DNA from: Macrosoma leucophasiata
Lineage: Eukaryota > Arthropoda > Insecta > Lepidoptera > Hedylidae
Assembly: GCA_036365455.1 (NCBI GenBank)
Contig: JAWQUS010000020.1
Span: 6,483,001 to 6,547,000, forward strand
Direction: 5' to 3'
Length of the DNA: 64,000 nt
The number at the start of each line of letters is the position of its first letter. The first letter of the stretch is position 1. Both the position numbers and the translations under genes were made by a program. Below are positions 1 to 10,090 of this stretch, piece after piece. The notes beneath the pieces were generated by a model. The model was not told where the DNA came from and did not search any database. It saw only the letters and a program-made list of their open reading frames with translations.

Positions 1-478
1 CGTGAAAGTGTAGTCAGGTAGGGCCTGGTAGGGCAAAGTTCCCGCAAAATTATTGTCATATCTCTTAACGTTTTTATGTGGTGTGCATCTTTATATCTAC
101 ATATTGTGTTTTTGAACAGTGTTTTGTGAATTTAAAATTAAATTAAAATTAAAAAAACGATCACAGGTTTGGGCTTTTAATATTAACTTTTTTAAAGATA
201 GGTATAGAAAACATCCTGTGAAAATATAAGACGTACGTAAACGTAAGTACGTTTTCTTATTTATTTAAAATTAGGTCTAAAAATCAACACACTTTTCTGC
301 TGTTTTCAAAACTCCAAATTCAGTTAGTTAAAATAAAAAGGCCTTTACGATAACCTATAAATATTAAGACGCACTAGTTTACCAATGTATTTCGATGTTT
401 AGAAGCGAATTAGCAAATACACCGCATCTGTATTTACGAAGTTATTGTCTTATCGGAACACAACAGTAGTATTTTTAT
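1..478. other. AT-rich non-coding DNA, nothing recognised
   Basis: No convincing open frame or repeat is visible. The stretch is AT-rich and ends at the foldback element that starts near 479. Confidence 0.5.
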
Positions 479-606
479 TTTGTAAACGGGACTTAATCGC
501 GTACTATTTTAATCAAAGTATTTACCTCGACACTCGAGGTAAATACTTCGATTAAAACTTCTACTTCTTGAGTGTCGAGGTAAATACTTCTATTAAAATA
601 GTACTC
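479..606. mobile_element. Foldback (palindromic) MITE, copy 1, rearranged
   Basis: The left arm starts at TTTGTAAACGGGACTTAATC and runs to GTATTTACCTCGACACTCG. The block GTCGAGGTAAATACTTC then returns twice in inverted orientation (near 534-553 and 575-591), so the copy is rearranged and its right end stops at AAAATAGTACTC. Related copies lie at 51486-51655 and 58786-58945. There is no coding capacity. It is a non-autonomous foldback element of unknown superfamily. Confidence 0.7.
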
Positions 607-2100
607 ACTTATATATATAAACTCACTTTACACGCGTGCAACCTCAACGTAACCAAAACCCGTCTCTTCAAAGCTTCTTTGTGCTCCTTAACCCTCTAAT
701 AATAATTACACCTTTTTGTCAGTTAACCCTTTAACGCGCCGGTAATTCTTAACCCCGCTACCTGACCCTTCGCTTCCTGATCCATTCCTTATTTGAACCG
801 TCTCGAGAGTGCGTGTGCGCAGATTTTGATACCACTAAATGTGCCGCGAATTTTTTAAAAATGTGTTGGTTTTTGTGTTGACGTGATTTTTATTTATATA
901 CTTGTATGGGTAAGTGCGAATATACATATAATGTACATTTAAAGATCCCTATTACAAACTTCTGATTAGTAACGCAATTATAATAGTTTACCTAGTGAAA
1001 TAAAATAAAAATTCTGAAGGTTACAAAATTAATGTCATATCTCATTAATGCCAATCAGTCAATATTAGACTGCTTATTCATTTCGTTTCATTTTATTTAA
1101 TTTCTTTAGTTTAAGTTTCTTTTAAGTTTAAGACAATTTATACCTGATTGTTTAATTTAATCAAATTTGATTTGCCATCTCGAATCGCGCGTACATTAAA
1201 GAACATAACATTCATGCAAAACAACAAACAGTGCCCATAACGAATGTCAGCACTTCGAGACAATAAAACGGCCGGACCCGTCAAAACACGAATGTCCTCA
1301 GAGCTCGGCATCGCAAAGATGATACTCTGTTATTTCCAACATATTCCAATATATTATTTTTTATTGCCCTCCTTCCAAGAGGAGGGGGAGTCGCGTCATG
1401 CGTGATATTTGATATAAAGTCGGAACTCAACTTCGTTATGTGATATTCTTTTTTCAAAGGACAATGGCTTCGCATCGACGTAACATATTTTCGCGGAGAT
1501 GGTGAATATTTTTCTTGAGCCAGTCGGATGGGTCCAATTATGCCTAACATGAGAATGTTCAATGTGAGTTTGTTAGTGTAGTTATATGTGGCGTAAAACG
1601 TAGCTTGTTAGAGATACTGTTGTAATATTTACATGATAGTTGTTAAGTTTGGATGAAAGGAAAATATTATTATGTCTGTTTTCAAAGCAAACGTATAATT
1701 TTTAGAAAGAATAGCTATATTACAGATTCAGTTTATCTTTCTCTCGTTTATATATCCGAATTATTTATTTTCCGAGTAATGTATTTTATGTTGTTATGAT
1801 TTTTCGTGAAATTCATGAAAGTAATTGATGATTACGAAAGCAGTTGTAAAAATTTTAACATTGTATTGAGTACATAACTCAATGAAATGACTTCATTACA
1901 TTTATTGAATTTCATTACATTTTATTATGATGAATTATCCAATGACAGATAACTTGATATACTAAATCCTTGTTTTGTGTTTTAAATTTAAACATTATTT
2001 TATTTCCAAAAGTAGCGATGCTAGTTTCAAAAAGAATTATGTTTTGGAAAGAAATTATCTCGCTTATGTTTTATGCACACTATTAACATTTTTATTGAAA
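607..2100. other. AT-rich non-coding DNA
   Basis: No repeat or gene is recognised. The 93-codon reverse frame at 1281-1562 looks like a chance opening with no recognisable domain. Confidence 0.45.
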
Positions 2101-2101
2101 G

Positions 2102-2362
2102 CTAGCTGTCCGGACAAATTTCGTATTGCCTCACAATTAAATAACATGAGTCAACAGTTTGATAGATACGGACTATTTGTATGGGAAAATGAAATTGTGG
2201 TTTTTACTATTTCCTTTCAATTTCTTCATATTTTCTTACCTTTTGAACCTTCCCTGGACTTCCAAAACTCATTCAAAACCGAAATTAGCAAAATTAGTCC
2301 AGCCGTTCTCAAGTTTTAGCGAGACTAACGAACAGCAATTGATTTTTATGTATATAGATCAT
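2102..2362 (-). mobile_element. Helitron-like non-autonomous fragment, copy 1
   Basis: Starts GCTAGCTGTCCGGACAAATTTCG and ends in AGCGAGACTAACGAACAGCAATTG. A second copy with the same order of blocks lies at 28895-29155 (ACTAGCTGACCCGGAAAAC...). The CTAGCTG-type terminus, read in reverse, matches the CAGCTAGT 3' end of lepidopteran Helitrons. Orientation is inferred from that end. Short open frames here have no protein support. Confidence 0.6.
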
Positions 2363-3094
2363 ACGACTGTTTTTGATACAATAAAATAGAATTCATCCTG
2401 TAAGATTTTTTCACGCATTAGGTATAGATTCAAAAATAAACTGGATATACCTGAACAAAATAGGTTTCAACTGAATAAACAAATAAATTTTGCCTTATAT
2501 AAACGCTTTATATTTGAGATTATATTATTACTTCTATTAAAATATTATATCAATTTACATCTACGTTCAATTGAATTGTTAAGGCTTATTTTTATTTAGA
2601 ATAGAAAAACCGTTGAACATACAAAAGAAATCACTATGAACTATAATTTGCAATGTGCCATTCGTACCCGTTCGACGTAAACCGGTCCGCCATGACGTGA
2701 ATGTGCAAATAAAATAGTAAATAAGTCGGAGGGTGTTGGTCAGTTCCCCCGGACCCGCCCATGAAGGGGGCAGTTTGCTTCGCTGGTCAAAACTACCCCA
2801 CCGGCAAACGGAGGGTTGGGGTAATATACGTTGTTTTCGTTTTTGCTTCTCAGTCCAAAATTGGCAAAATGTAACGAGGTAATGCTGAGTCTTATGTTAT
2901 TTTTTATATGTAGTTATAATATGTAATTGAATCTGTTATAATAATAAGTATCGAGTTGTATTTGTAATAATTTGATTGAAAACATATATATATAGAATGC
3001 AATCAGAAATTAGACAACTCTATCATATTGTTTATGTCATTTGACTTATTACAATTGGAATTGTGACGTCATAATTCCGTAAATATAATGTAAA
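2363..3094. other. Non-coding DNA with a GC-richer islet
   Basis: Mostly AT-rich. A more GC-rich stretch at about 2660-2825 (CCCCCGGACCCGCCCATGAAGG region) has no obvious repeat partner in the window. Confidence 0.4.
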
Positions 3095-3380
3095 AAATGA
3101 AACTTCACGCCTGTAATCCTCGAAGGGGTAGGCAGAGTAAATGCATGCATACATGCAAACACCCACGATTCCCCGGTTACGTTTTGGCCCATGTAACAGG
3201 TGGCGAGCCATCTCCGGGCACATTACCAAACTTCGAGTTACTGGGAAGTTTCCAGAAAATGGAAAAATCCCAATATGACCAGAGACTTTACACCATTATC
3301 TCTGATAACCCCTACTCGGGAATCGAGTCCAGGACCTTAGCGTAGTAGTAGTGGCCTGCTACCACTAGGCTACACATACC
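3095..3380 (-). mobile_element. tRNA-derived SINE (family D), near full length
   Basis: Read on the reverse strand it begins TGTAGCCTAGTGGTAGCAGG (A box) and continues through a B-box-like GACTCGATTCCCGA, then a body ending GAGGATTACAGGCGTGAAG. The same head and tail occur at 22012-22205 on the plus strand, and a tail fragment lies at 38892-39038. The A/B box pair implies an internal RNA polymerase III promoter. It is a dispersed SINE, not a functional tRNA gene. Confidence 0.75.
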
Positions 3381-4600
3381 GACAATAAACATTATCTTTT
3401 AATCTCTAGTAAATAAATTAAACTATTTCCATCAAAATAAGGTATGTAAACTAAGACGGGCCATAGATAACGCTAACGCTATCGCTCTTTCCGACCGTAG
3501 GAGCGCCGCGTGTCAGGGGGTTAGTGGTCGCAGGGGGGTGACTCGGGGAGCTTAGTGACCGCGACATTTGTCGCCCGTCCACCTCCGCTGCACCATCTAC
3601 ATGGAGCTACATCGAATCACTGTTCAAAGATAGTTCTTGAAAGTTATATTTTTAGATTTTCAGTAAATAATAATTATAGTCCTGGTAATTTTATCTTGAT
3701 GATTTTTATTTTCAAATTATGAATACGAGAAGTAATGTATATCTCCGTAATGATTATCACGGAGGCAAAATAACTTACGTGTCAAAACTGGCAACCAATT
3801 ACTAGGTATATTTTGAATCCTCTAGTCGTTCTCCCAGATATATATAGGCAAAAAGTGATACTTCCAGTTGGAAAAAAATATATTACTATGACAAAAAAAG
3901 AACAGATACCGTCTCAAATTAATTAGTCCATCCTTTTACAGTTCATCCTAGCCCGTATTTTGTTCAATTATCTAATCAACATAAAAATGAGTAAATCCAT
4001 ACCCCTTTACCGTAACATAAAGTCAATAAGGGAGCCGGGCAAAGCGTTAGCAAAAATGAATGCCCGGCCGAACAGCAAACACGCTAATGGCATCATAAAG
4101 TTAGCAGCACCAATATATCTTGGCCTCCCCCTCCTCCCCTGTCGTCTCCTAATTTGGGGGGTCACGAGGAGCTTTCGCCGATGGCCAGATGTCGACATAC
4201 AATGGATGCGTAGTCTGAAATGTAACATCGCACCATTTACGTTTATTGGCCATTCGGCCAGTTCGGAATCTTCGTTCGCTCTAATTGATTCCTCCCCGTT
4301 CTGTATGCGAATTAGTTATTGGATGTATTGGGCCAAGGGTGGGTTGATAAGATCTATTTATTGATGAAGAATATTTTTATATTTAGTTAAATTTATTTCC
4401 AATTCATCCTACGAAATAAATTGTTGACTTGTTGTTGATATTTATGATTTTTAGTAGCTCTACGAATGTCAAATGCTCGCCTAATAAAATTGTAGGTGTT
4501 AAAAGAAATGAATTAACTTGTAAATAAATACCTTTTCAATCATATAAAGGCGTGAAGGTACGTAGTACATTGCACATTTTGTTACCAGTTATTAGGTGGT
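3381..4600. other. Unique non-coding DNA with two GC-richer islands
   Basis: Two islands stand out: about 3460-3620 (AGGAGCGCCGCGTGTCAGGG region) and about 3945-4360. The second is open in parts on both strands (134 codons plus, 73 minus) but no domain is recognisable. They could be conserved non-coding sequence or old exons; comparison with related genomes would decide. Confidence 0.35.
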
Positions 4601-4672
4601 GGTGCTAAGAGTAACGGAGCTCGGTTTTATTATGTGACAAACGTCACGCGATACATACGGATTGCATGTGAA

Positions 4673-4800
4673 TACTGATCATGCATTACCGCCTAACCAG
4701 AACACGATATTTTAGAATACTACATTTGGCGGCAGGATAGATAAGGTAACGCAACGGTGCTTACGACCTTGTGCTCTAACACTAAAAACTCTACCATCAA
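4673..4800 (-). repeat. Family A retroposon, decayed fragment
   Basis: Reverse-strand remnant recognised by TAACCAGAACACGATA, TACATTTGGCGGCAG and a degenerate TAACGCAACGGTGCTTACG, all landmarks of the second family A subfamily. The poly(A) end is missing. Confidence 0.6.
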
Positions 4801-4854
4801 TATAATATTGACAGCGTATCCATGCCATTGCGGTGGTGCCTTCTACCGATAATC

Positions 4855-4914
4855 TAGATGCCGCTATCCCTGCCTACCCCGACAGCGACCTGGCGTGAAG
4901 ATACATACATACAT
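4855..4914 (+). mobile_element. RTE LINE, 3'-end fragment with ATAC tail
   Basis: Contains CTGCCTACCCCGACAGCGACC, then TGGCGTGAAGATACATACAT. This matches the 3' end of the RTE copies at 54212-55331 (reverse) and 63504-63775, including the tail of ATAC units. Only about 60 bp remain, a strongly 5'-truncated insertion. Confidence 0.7.
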
Positions 4915-5110
4915 GTTATCATACATGGAAGGGTCTAGGACTGCCGTGTTCCAATTAAGTGGTTATATACATTCTCGTAAATTCCGATAAGGAGTTATAA
5001 CAGCTTAGGCCTTAAAAGTAGCAACGAAACATTGAAATTATAAATCTCTGATTTTCACGTAGATGTTTATAGGCTACAGTATTCGCATACAGTTACCATT
5101 AATGATAACA

Positions 5111-5385
5111 TTTTTTTGTATGTAATGGAAGTGGCAAACAAACATGCAGTTCACATAGATGTTAAGTGATGACTGCAGTCTATAGACACCCACAGAAAGA
5201 CCATGGTCAAAATGCAGATGCGTTACCACTCCTGAGGCCTAAGGTGTTTTGCCTCTGTGCCGGAAATTACAAGGCCGTACATTAGCACCTGACCGGAACA
5301 TGATAGTGCTAAACACTACCATTTTGCGGCAAGCAGTTAATGCGGTGGTGCCTACGGCCGCGAGCTTCGTCACTGGAGCTCTACC
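5111..5385 (-). mobile_element. Family A retroposon, subfamily 1
   Basis: On the plus strand it runs from a T-tract (the RNA's poly(A) tail) through TGTAATGGAAGTGGCAAACA, GATGACTGCAGTCTATAGAC and TGTGCCGGAAATTACAAGGC to CTTCGTCACTGGAGCTCTAC. It is almost full length. A short loss occurs before GCAGTTAATGCGGTGG. Confidence 0.85.
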
Positions 5386-5741
5386 TCTATATGTATGTCA
5401 TTGATCTTACTGATCTAAAATAAAATAAAAAGTTAACATGCTACACTAAGAGAGCGTCTATTGGTCATGGTCGATTAATCCTGAAAACTTTCAGTGGGTT
5501 CCGCGATAGAGGTATCTCGTAAGATATGGACTACTGCGTATTAGAGATTTTACGGATACGATATTTCGGATCTGTATATCTGGATATACAGGTAATAATA
5601 TAGATACCTACCGATAATATCTACTATACCGGTTTAAGCTACGTATATGTCAGATTATTTCGGTTCCAGATAAAAGATTTAGAAGGAATTATTGAATGAG
5701 ATTATATCTACGTTACATTCTATTTACCAAAAATTGTCTAA
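5386..5741. other. Non-coding DNA upstream of the large LINE
   Basis: AT-rich. It holds a small perfect inverted repeat, CTGTATATC-TG-GATATACAG, at 5572-5591. The 5' junction of the LINE probably lies between 5742 and 5790. No TSD could be identified. Confidence 0.4.
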
Positions 5742-6326
5742 ATTAAACCATATTTAGAACACATTTTACGCATATATCGCATTTTAGCCCTAGAAGAAAA
5801 GATAGAGTTCTTGGAGAAGAAAAGTTGCTCGACTACTCTGGAAATTCGGAACGTTCCACGCCTAATATCCACACAAAACCAATTTGAAGGCAAAGATGAG
5901 TTATATAATTTTATGCACGAATTAAGTGAAATAGTAGGAGGCCAGATTAAGGAACAAGATATAAAAGATATTTATAGATTAAAAGCAAATGAGAATGTTA
6001 CATGCGGTACAATTGTTGCAGAGTTTTCAACTGTTATGCAAAAAGAAAAAATGTTAAAATCTGTCAAGCAATTTAATAAAGGAAAAGATGTCAGCAATAA
6101 AATACACACCGGACATTTAAAAATGAAAGGAGATCAAAGGCCAATTTATGTATCTGAGGGTCTTACGAAAAAAACCGCGAAATTGTTTGCTCATGCTCGT
6201 GCATATGCAAAAAGAAATGGTTGCAACTGTTGGACATCTCGTGGAACGATATTTTATCGCACTCAAGATAATTTGCGTATACACATAAGGACGGAGCACG
6301 ATTTACCAAATATTAAAAATGTATGA
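5742..6326 (+). CDS. LINE ORF1 protein, N-terminally truncated, FP25-like domain
   Basis: The frame is open from 5742 (after TAA at 5739-5741) with no ATG before the body of the domain; a TTG at 5811 is not a credible start. The opening residues, ...ILALEEKIEFLEKKS, look like the end of a coiled coil. The next ~150 residues contain LEIRNVP, DIKDIYRL, IYVSEGLTKKTAKLFAHAR and NCWTSRGTIFYRT, the pattern of the Bac_FP (baculovirus FP25K-like) domain common in ORF1 of insect CR1/Jockey elements. Such proteins bind the element RNA and form the RNP with ORF2p. The N-terminal part (often a zinc finger and coiled coil) is lost. The frame ends at TGA 6324-6326, followed by CTA. The resemblance to a viral protein does not indicate a viral insertion. 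Confidence 0.8.
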   Translation: MKPYLEHILRIYRILALEEKIEFLEKKSCSTTLEIRNVPRLISTQNQFEGKDELYNFMHELSEIVGGQIKEQDIKDIYRLKANENVTCGTIVAEFSTVMQKEKMLKSVKQFNKGKDVSNKIHTGHLKMKGDQRPIYVSEGLTKKTAKLFAHARAYAKRNGCNCWTSRGTIFYRTQDNLRIHIRTEHDLPNIKNV

Positions 6327-6704
6327 CTACTTTTTGTGAATTTAATACTAGGGTATAGTTTATTGTTATTCAACTTTATAACTAAATTCCTAAATAATCA
6401 GAACATAACTTGTAAAAAACATGGCTACTATAATTACACAAATACAACATCGCAAACGCATAAACATGAACACATTGATACACACTATATTAATAACACA
6501 ATACAATCAACGTCACCAATACATAAACACACCAATATGTACCTCATACAAATCGTAAAACAATTATTATACAGAATGCATATAAGTAAAATGACGTATA
6601 AGCAAACACATTACCCAATTAATGCTGGGAGATTAATATTAAATAATACTTTGGGGAATGCAATACTAGTGACTAGATTTAATTATATGATTAAAAATGG
6701 CTAA
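6327..6704 (+). other. In-frame open extension of ORF1 downstream of TGA-CTA
   Basis: After the ORF1 stop (TGA 6324-6326, next codon CTA) the same frame stays open for 125 sense codons and ends at TAA 6702-6704, overlapping the ORF2 ATG (6697) by 8 nt. There is no ATG near the start of the extension, so it could be translated only by readthrough. The product would be rich in Asn, Thr, His and Ile and has no recognisable domain. The strand is A/C-rich and G-poor, which lowers stop frequency, so chance openness is not excluded. Confidence 0.5.
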
Positions 6705-9700
6705 CAATATATGCGAATCTCTACAAACGTTAAATGAAATAGACAATATTGAACTTGCAAGATCAATCGAGTGTAATAGTCAAGACCTTGAAAATTTTAT
6801 ACATATAAATAAAAGTGACTTTACAATTATATCACAGAATATTAGGAGTATCTACTGTAATTTTAACGACTTCTTACTAACATTAAATAATTTCTCGTTC
6901 GAAACTGACGTAATCATATTAACTGAATGCAGATTAAATACAGACAAACAGCTACCGAAACTTGACAATTACACCAGTTATTTTACTACAAGGCAATTAA
7001 ACCAAAATGATGGAGTGGTTGTGTATATAAAACAAAACTTAGCACACAAAGTTAGTGAAATAAACTTGTTACAGGCGTCGTGTCTTCAATTGGAAATATT
7101 TAATAACATCATATTAGGGATTTATAGATCACCCTCAAATTCAAACGCGGAACCTTTTATAAATTCGCTAAGTACACATGTGGAAACTTTAAAAACAGAA
7201 AAAAAACACATTATTATAACAGGGGACATCAACATAAATATCAGACCAACACAAACGGAAACATATTATGATCATAAAAACAGAATAGGTTACTTAAATA
7301 TGTTATCATTACAGGGTATACTGCCTGGTCACGTTTTGCCTACTAGAGAAGAAAAATGCCTAGATCACTTGATGATGAAAATAAATAATCGCAAAGTATC
7401 AGCATTTATTGCAATTTTACAAACAACTACTACGGACCATTATACAACATTTCTTTGTTTATCTAAATGTAAGATAATAAAATCTACCAACAAAACCAGA
7501 ACAGTCATGGATTACAAGACTGCGCTCGAATACTTGCAAACTAAGAAATTAGGGGAATTACTATTTACTGATGATCCGAATGTAGTTATAAGAAACTTAC
7601 TCCAAAAACTTTTTGAAACAATTGAGGTAAATACAGTCATTAAAACACTACCATCAAAGAAACGTTTAATTAAACCATGGGTTACGCAGGGCATTTTACG
7701 CTGTATTCATAATCGTAATTCTCTACAAAAGAAGGTTAGAAAAGATCCGCAAAATGAAATGCTGAGAATCACATACAAGCGATATAGAAATTACGTCAAC
7801 AATTTACTTAAAAAATTAAAAAGAAATTATGACAGGGACTCACTCACTAAATCGTTAAAAAATAATAAACTTCTTTGGAAAAATATAAAGGCAATTACAT
7901 ACTCTACCAAATCACACACACAAAATGCAGAATTACTTAATTCCACCTCAACACCAATTGAGTCAGCGAACCTAGTAAATAAATACTTTGTGAATATAGG
8001 TAAACAACTAGCTGACCAAATTTCGGACGGTACTGGTGTCCATTTAGAACCTTTGGCTAACTGTACCGCAACACAATTGAATTCTTTTGTGTTACTTGAC
8101 ACTGACGAAATTGAAGTCGGTAGCATTCTTCAAAGTTTGAAAAATGACAGTGCTCCTGGCTGGGACAACATATCAACGAGTTTTTTAAAATATGCTAAAA
8201 ATGAAATTGTGCCTATTATAACACATCTTGCTAATCTATGCTTCAAAAAAGGTGTCTTCCCCATTATGCTAAAAAAATCAATTATTACTCCAGTTTATAA
8301 GAGTGGGAATCGAGAAGATATTAGTAACTACAGGCCAGTATCTGTTCTACCAGCTATCTCAAAAATAATAGAAAGACTCCTGAATACCCGACTTCTAAAA
8401 TATTTAAATAGATTTGATATACTGTCTACCTTACAATATGGATTCAGAAAAGGTAAATCAACAGAAGATGCGGTCATTGATCTTACTTCACTAGTTGCGG
8501 AACAGTTGGACAAAGGGGCTAAATGTATGGGTGTATTTTTGGACCTCAAAAAGGCCTTTGACACCGTCTCGATTCCTATTCTTGTGAATAAGCTGGAAAG
8601 AATTGGAATTCGAGGAACTCCGCTTGCATTATTTAAAGATTATCTATCAAACCGAACTCAAAAAGTTAAATTAGATCAATATATCAGTGAAGATGCCGAA
8701 ATATTATACGGCGTGCCACAGGGAAGCGTACTGGGGCCCACACTCTTTCTGATATATATCAATGATCTCTGCAATATAAAAATAAATAATGCCAAAATTT
8801 TCTCATACGCTGATGATACAGCTATAATTTTCACTGGTAGTACGTGGGATCAAGTAAAGAGTTATGCAGAGGAGGGATTGTCCTGTGTTGCTGCTTGGCT
8901 AAAAGATAACCTTCTCACGTTAAATACTAGTAAAACAAACTATATCTGTTTTAGCATTTATAATAATAAACACTCCATTAAATACTCTGCAATTAAGGTA
9001 CATAATTGCAGTAAGTGTATGAGTGATTTAACCTGTCAATGTCCTACTATTGGTGAAGTTAATTGTATTAAATATCTGGGAGTAGTAATAGATCAGCGTC
9101 TGTCATGGTATCCTCATCTACAACTAGTTATGAGCAGAATAGGTAAACTGATCTATATATTTAAGGTGCTAAGACATGTTGTACCAGAAAAGGACAAAAA
9201 TAGTCAAGATTCGGCACAATCTAAGAATCTTCTAACTGAAATTTACATTTCTTTGGTACAATCTGTCTTAATATATTGTATTTCGGTTTGGGGCGGTGCC
9301 GCAAAATCTAAATTTTTAGCGTTAGAGAGAGCGCAGAGAAAAGTATTAAAAATTATGTACTTTAAAAAAAGATCATTTTCAACAGAAACACTATATAAAA
9401 TAAGTAATTTACTTTCAGTAAGGCAACTGTATATACAACACATTGTTTTAAGAAAACATAAAGAAGTTCCGTATGACTCAAAGATACTAACGAAAAGAAG
9501 AAAAAATACTACTGTAGGGATCCCCAAAACAAAAACTAAATTTGCGAGAAACCAGTATAACATTATGTCGGGATATTTATACAACAGACTCAACAAACAA
9601 ATATCTATATACGGCAAGCAAAAACATGAATGTAAAAAACAAATTATAAATTGGTTACAAACATTAAACTATGAGGAAACAGAAGCAATGTTGCAACGTT

Positions 9701-9708
9701 TAATATAG
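6697..9708 (+). CDS. LINE ORF2: apurinic-type endonuclease plus reverse transcriptase
   Basis: 1003 codons from ATG 6697; a TGA at 6688-6690 closes the frame just upstream. The endonuclease covers residues ~43-255: SQN (46-48), catalytic-type E78 in LTECRLN, GIYRSPS (141-147), GDININI (176-182), LDH (222-224) and TDH (246-248). A basic linker (~320-400) follows. The reverse transcriptase covers ~520-800: NYRPVSVLP (544-552), FLDLKKAFD (614-622), GVPQGSVLGP (672-681) and the catalytic YADD (704-707). The C-terminus has the usual LERAQRKVLK thumb/connection segment. The enzyme would nick target DNA and copy the element RNA by target-primed reverse transcription. All key motifs are present without a stop or frameshift, so it may be functional although the element lacks its 5' end. 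Confidence 0.92.
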   Translation: MANNICESLQTLNEIDNIELARSIECNSQDLENFIHINKSDFTIISQNIRSIYCNFNDFLLTLNNFSFETDVIILTECRLNTDKQLPKLDNYTSYFTTRQLNQNDGVVVYIKQNLAHKVSEINLLQASCLQLEIFNNIILGIYRSPSNSNAEPFINSLSTHVETLKTEKKHIIITGDININIRPTQTETYYDHKNRIGYLNMLSLQGILPGHVLPTREEKCLDHLMMKINNRKVSAFIAILQTTTTDHYTTFLCLSKCKIIKSTNKTRTVMDYKTALEYLQTKKLGELLFTDDPNVVIRNLLQKLFETIEVNTVIKTLPSKKRLIKPWVTQGILRCIHNRNSLQKKVRKDPQNEMLRITYKRYRNYVNNLLKKLKRNYDRDSLTKSLKNNKLLWKNIKAITYSTKSHTQNAELLNSTSTPIESANLVNKYFVNIGKQLADQISDGTGVHLEPLANCTATQLNSFVLLDTDEIEVGSILQSLKNDSAPGWDNISTSFLKYAKNEIVPIITHLANLCFKKGVFPIMLKKSIITPVYKSGNREDISNYRPVSVLPAISKIIERLLNTRLLKYLNRFDILSTLQYGFRKGKSTEDAVIDLTSLVAEQLDKGAKCMGVFLDLKKAFDTVSIPILVNKLERIGIRGTPLALFKDYLSNRTQKVKLDQYISEDAEILYGVPQGSVLGPTLFLIYINDLCNIKINNAKIFSYADDTAIIFTGSTWDQVKSYAEEGLSCVAAWLKDNLLTLNTSKTNYICFSIYNNKHSIKYSAIKVHNCSKCMSDLTCQCPTIGEVNCIKYLGVVIDQRLSWYPHLQLVMSRIGKLIYIFKVLRHVVPEKDKNSQDSAQSKNLLTEIYISLVQSVLIYCISVWGGAAKSKFLALERAQRKVLKIMYFKKRSFSTETLYKISNLLSVRQLYIQHIVLRKHKEVPYDSKILTKRRKNTTVGIPKTKTKFARNQYNIMSGYLYNRLNKQISIYGKQKHECKKQIINWLQTLNYEETEAMLQRLI

Positions 9709-9730
9709 CACGACGCACGCACACACACAC

Positions 9731-9806
<76 letters not shown>

Positions 9807-9846
9807 TCACACACACACACCCACGCACACACACACACACACACAA
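9709..9846 (+). repeat. CA/CG dinucleotide microsatellite in LINE 3' UTR
   Basis: About 135 bp of almost pure (CA)n with a short (CG)n interruption and a few CT and CC variants. It begins within a few bases of the ORF2 stop and is followed by the rest of the LINE 3' UTR, so it lies inside the element. Confidence 0.95.
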
Positions 9847-10090
9847 ATACACTTTAGTTTTCATTATGTTCTTTTTTATATTAGTTTTATCGCCAAGTAT
9901 GTATTAAACAAAATTTAATAAGTTATATTTAGTCGGTAAATGATCATAGTGCTTTTGTGCAACTTCAAAAAGGGAAGAGCGGAGTCTCCAAACACAGGCA
10001 TCCATATGCTTAAATGGAGATTCCAATGTCAATGAAATGTAAAGCTACTTTTGATTTGAAATAAAGATATTATTATATTATTATTATATA

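Larger units (their letters stand above)
5742..10090 (+). mobile_element. CR1/Jockey-type LINE, 5'-truncated, long open ORF2
   Basis: A non-LTR retrotransposon comprising a truncated ORF1, a 370-bp inter-ORF region that stays open in the ORF1 frame, ORF2 (endonuclease plus reverse transcriptase), a 3' UTR starting with a long CA microsatellite, and a 3' end TTTGAAATAAAGATATTATT followed by ATT-type units. The other CR1-like LINE at 32684-35110 has a similar ATT tail. The 5' end is missing because ORF1 opens without an ATG inside its coiled-coil segment. The clade is inferred from the FP25-like ORF1, the NYRPVS and YADD motifs and the tail. The lack of stops in ORF2 argues for recent insertion. 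Confidence 0.85.

Noticed and set aside
1281..1562. 93-codon reverse open frame
   Set aside because: No domain, no good start context, and flanked by ordinary AT-rich non-coding DNA.
1975..2389. Overlapping 114- and 76-codon frames
   Set aside because: They lie mostly in the Helitron-like repeat 2102-2362; openness is a by-product of T-rich sequence.
3960..4364. 134-codon frame in a GC-richer island
   Set aside because: Open on both strands with no recognisable domain; listed as a unique island rather than a gene.
5811..6326. ORF1 FP25-like domain as a baculovirus insertion
   Set aside because: It sits directly before a LINE ORF2 in the normal ORF1 position; FP-like domains are usual in ORF1 of insect LINEs.
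9719..9846. CRISPR-like or satellite array
   Set aside because: Simple CA dinucleotide repeat within a LINE.
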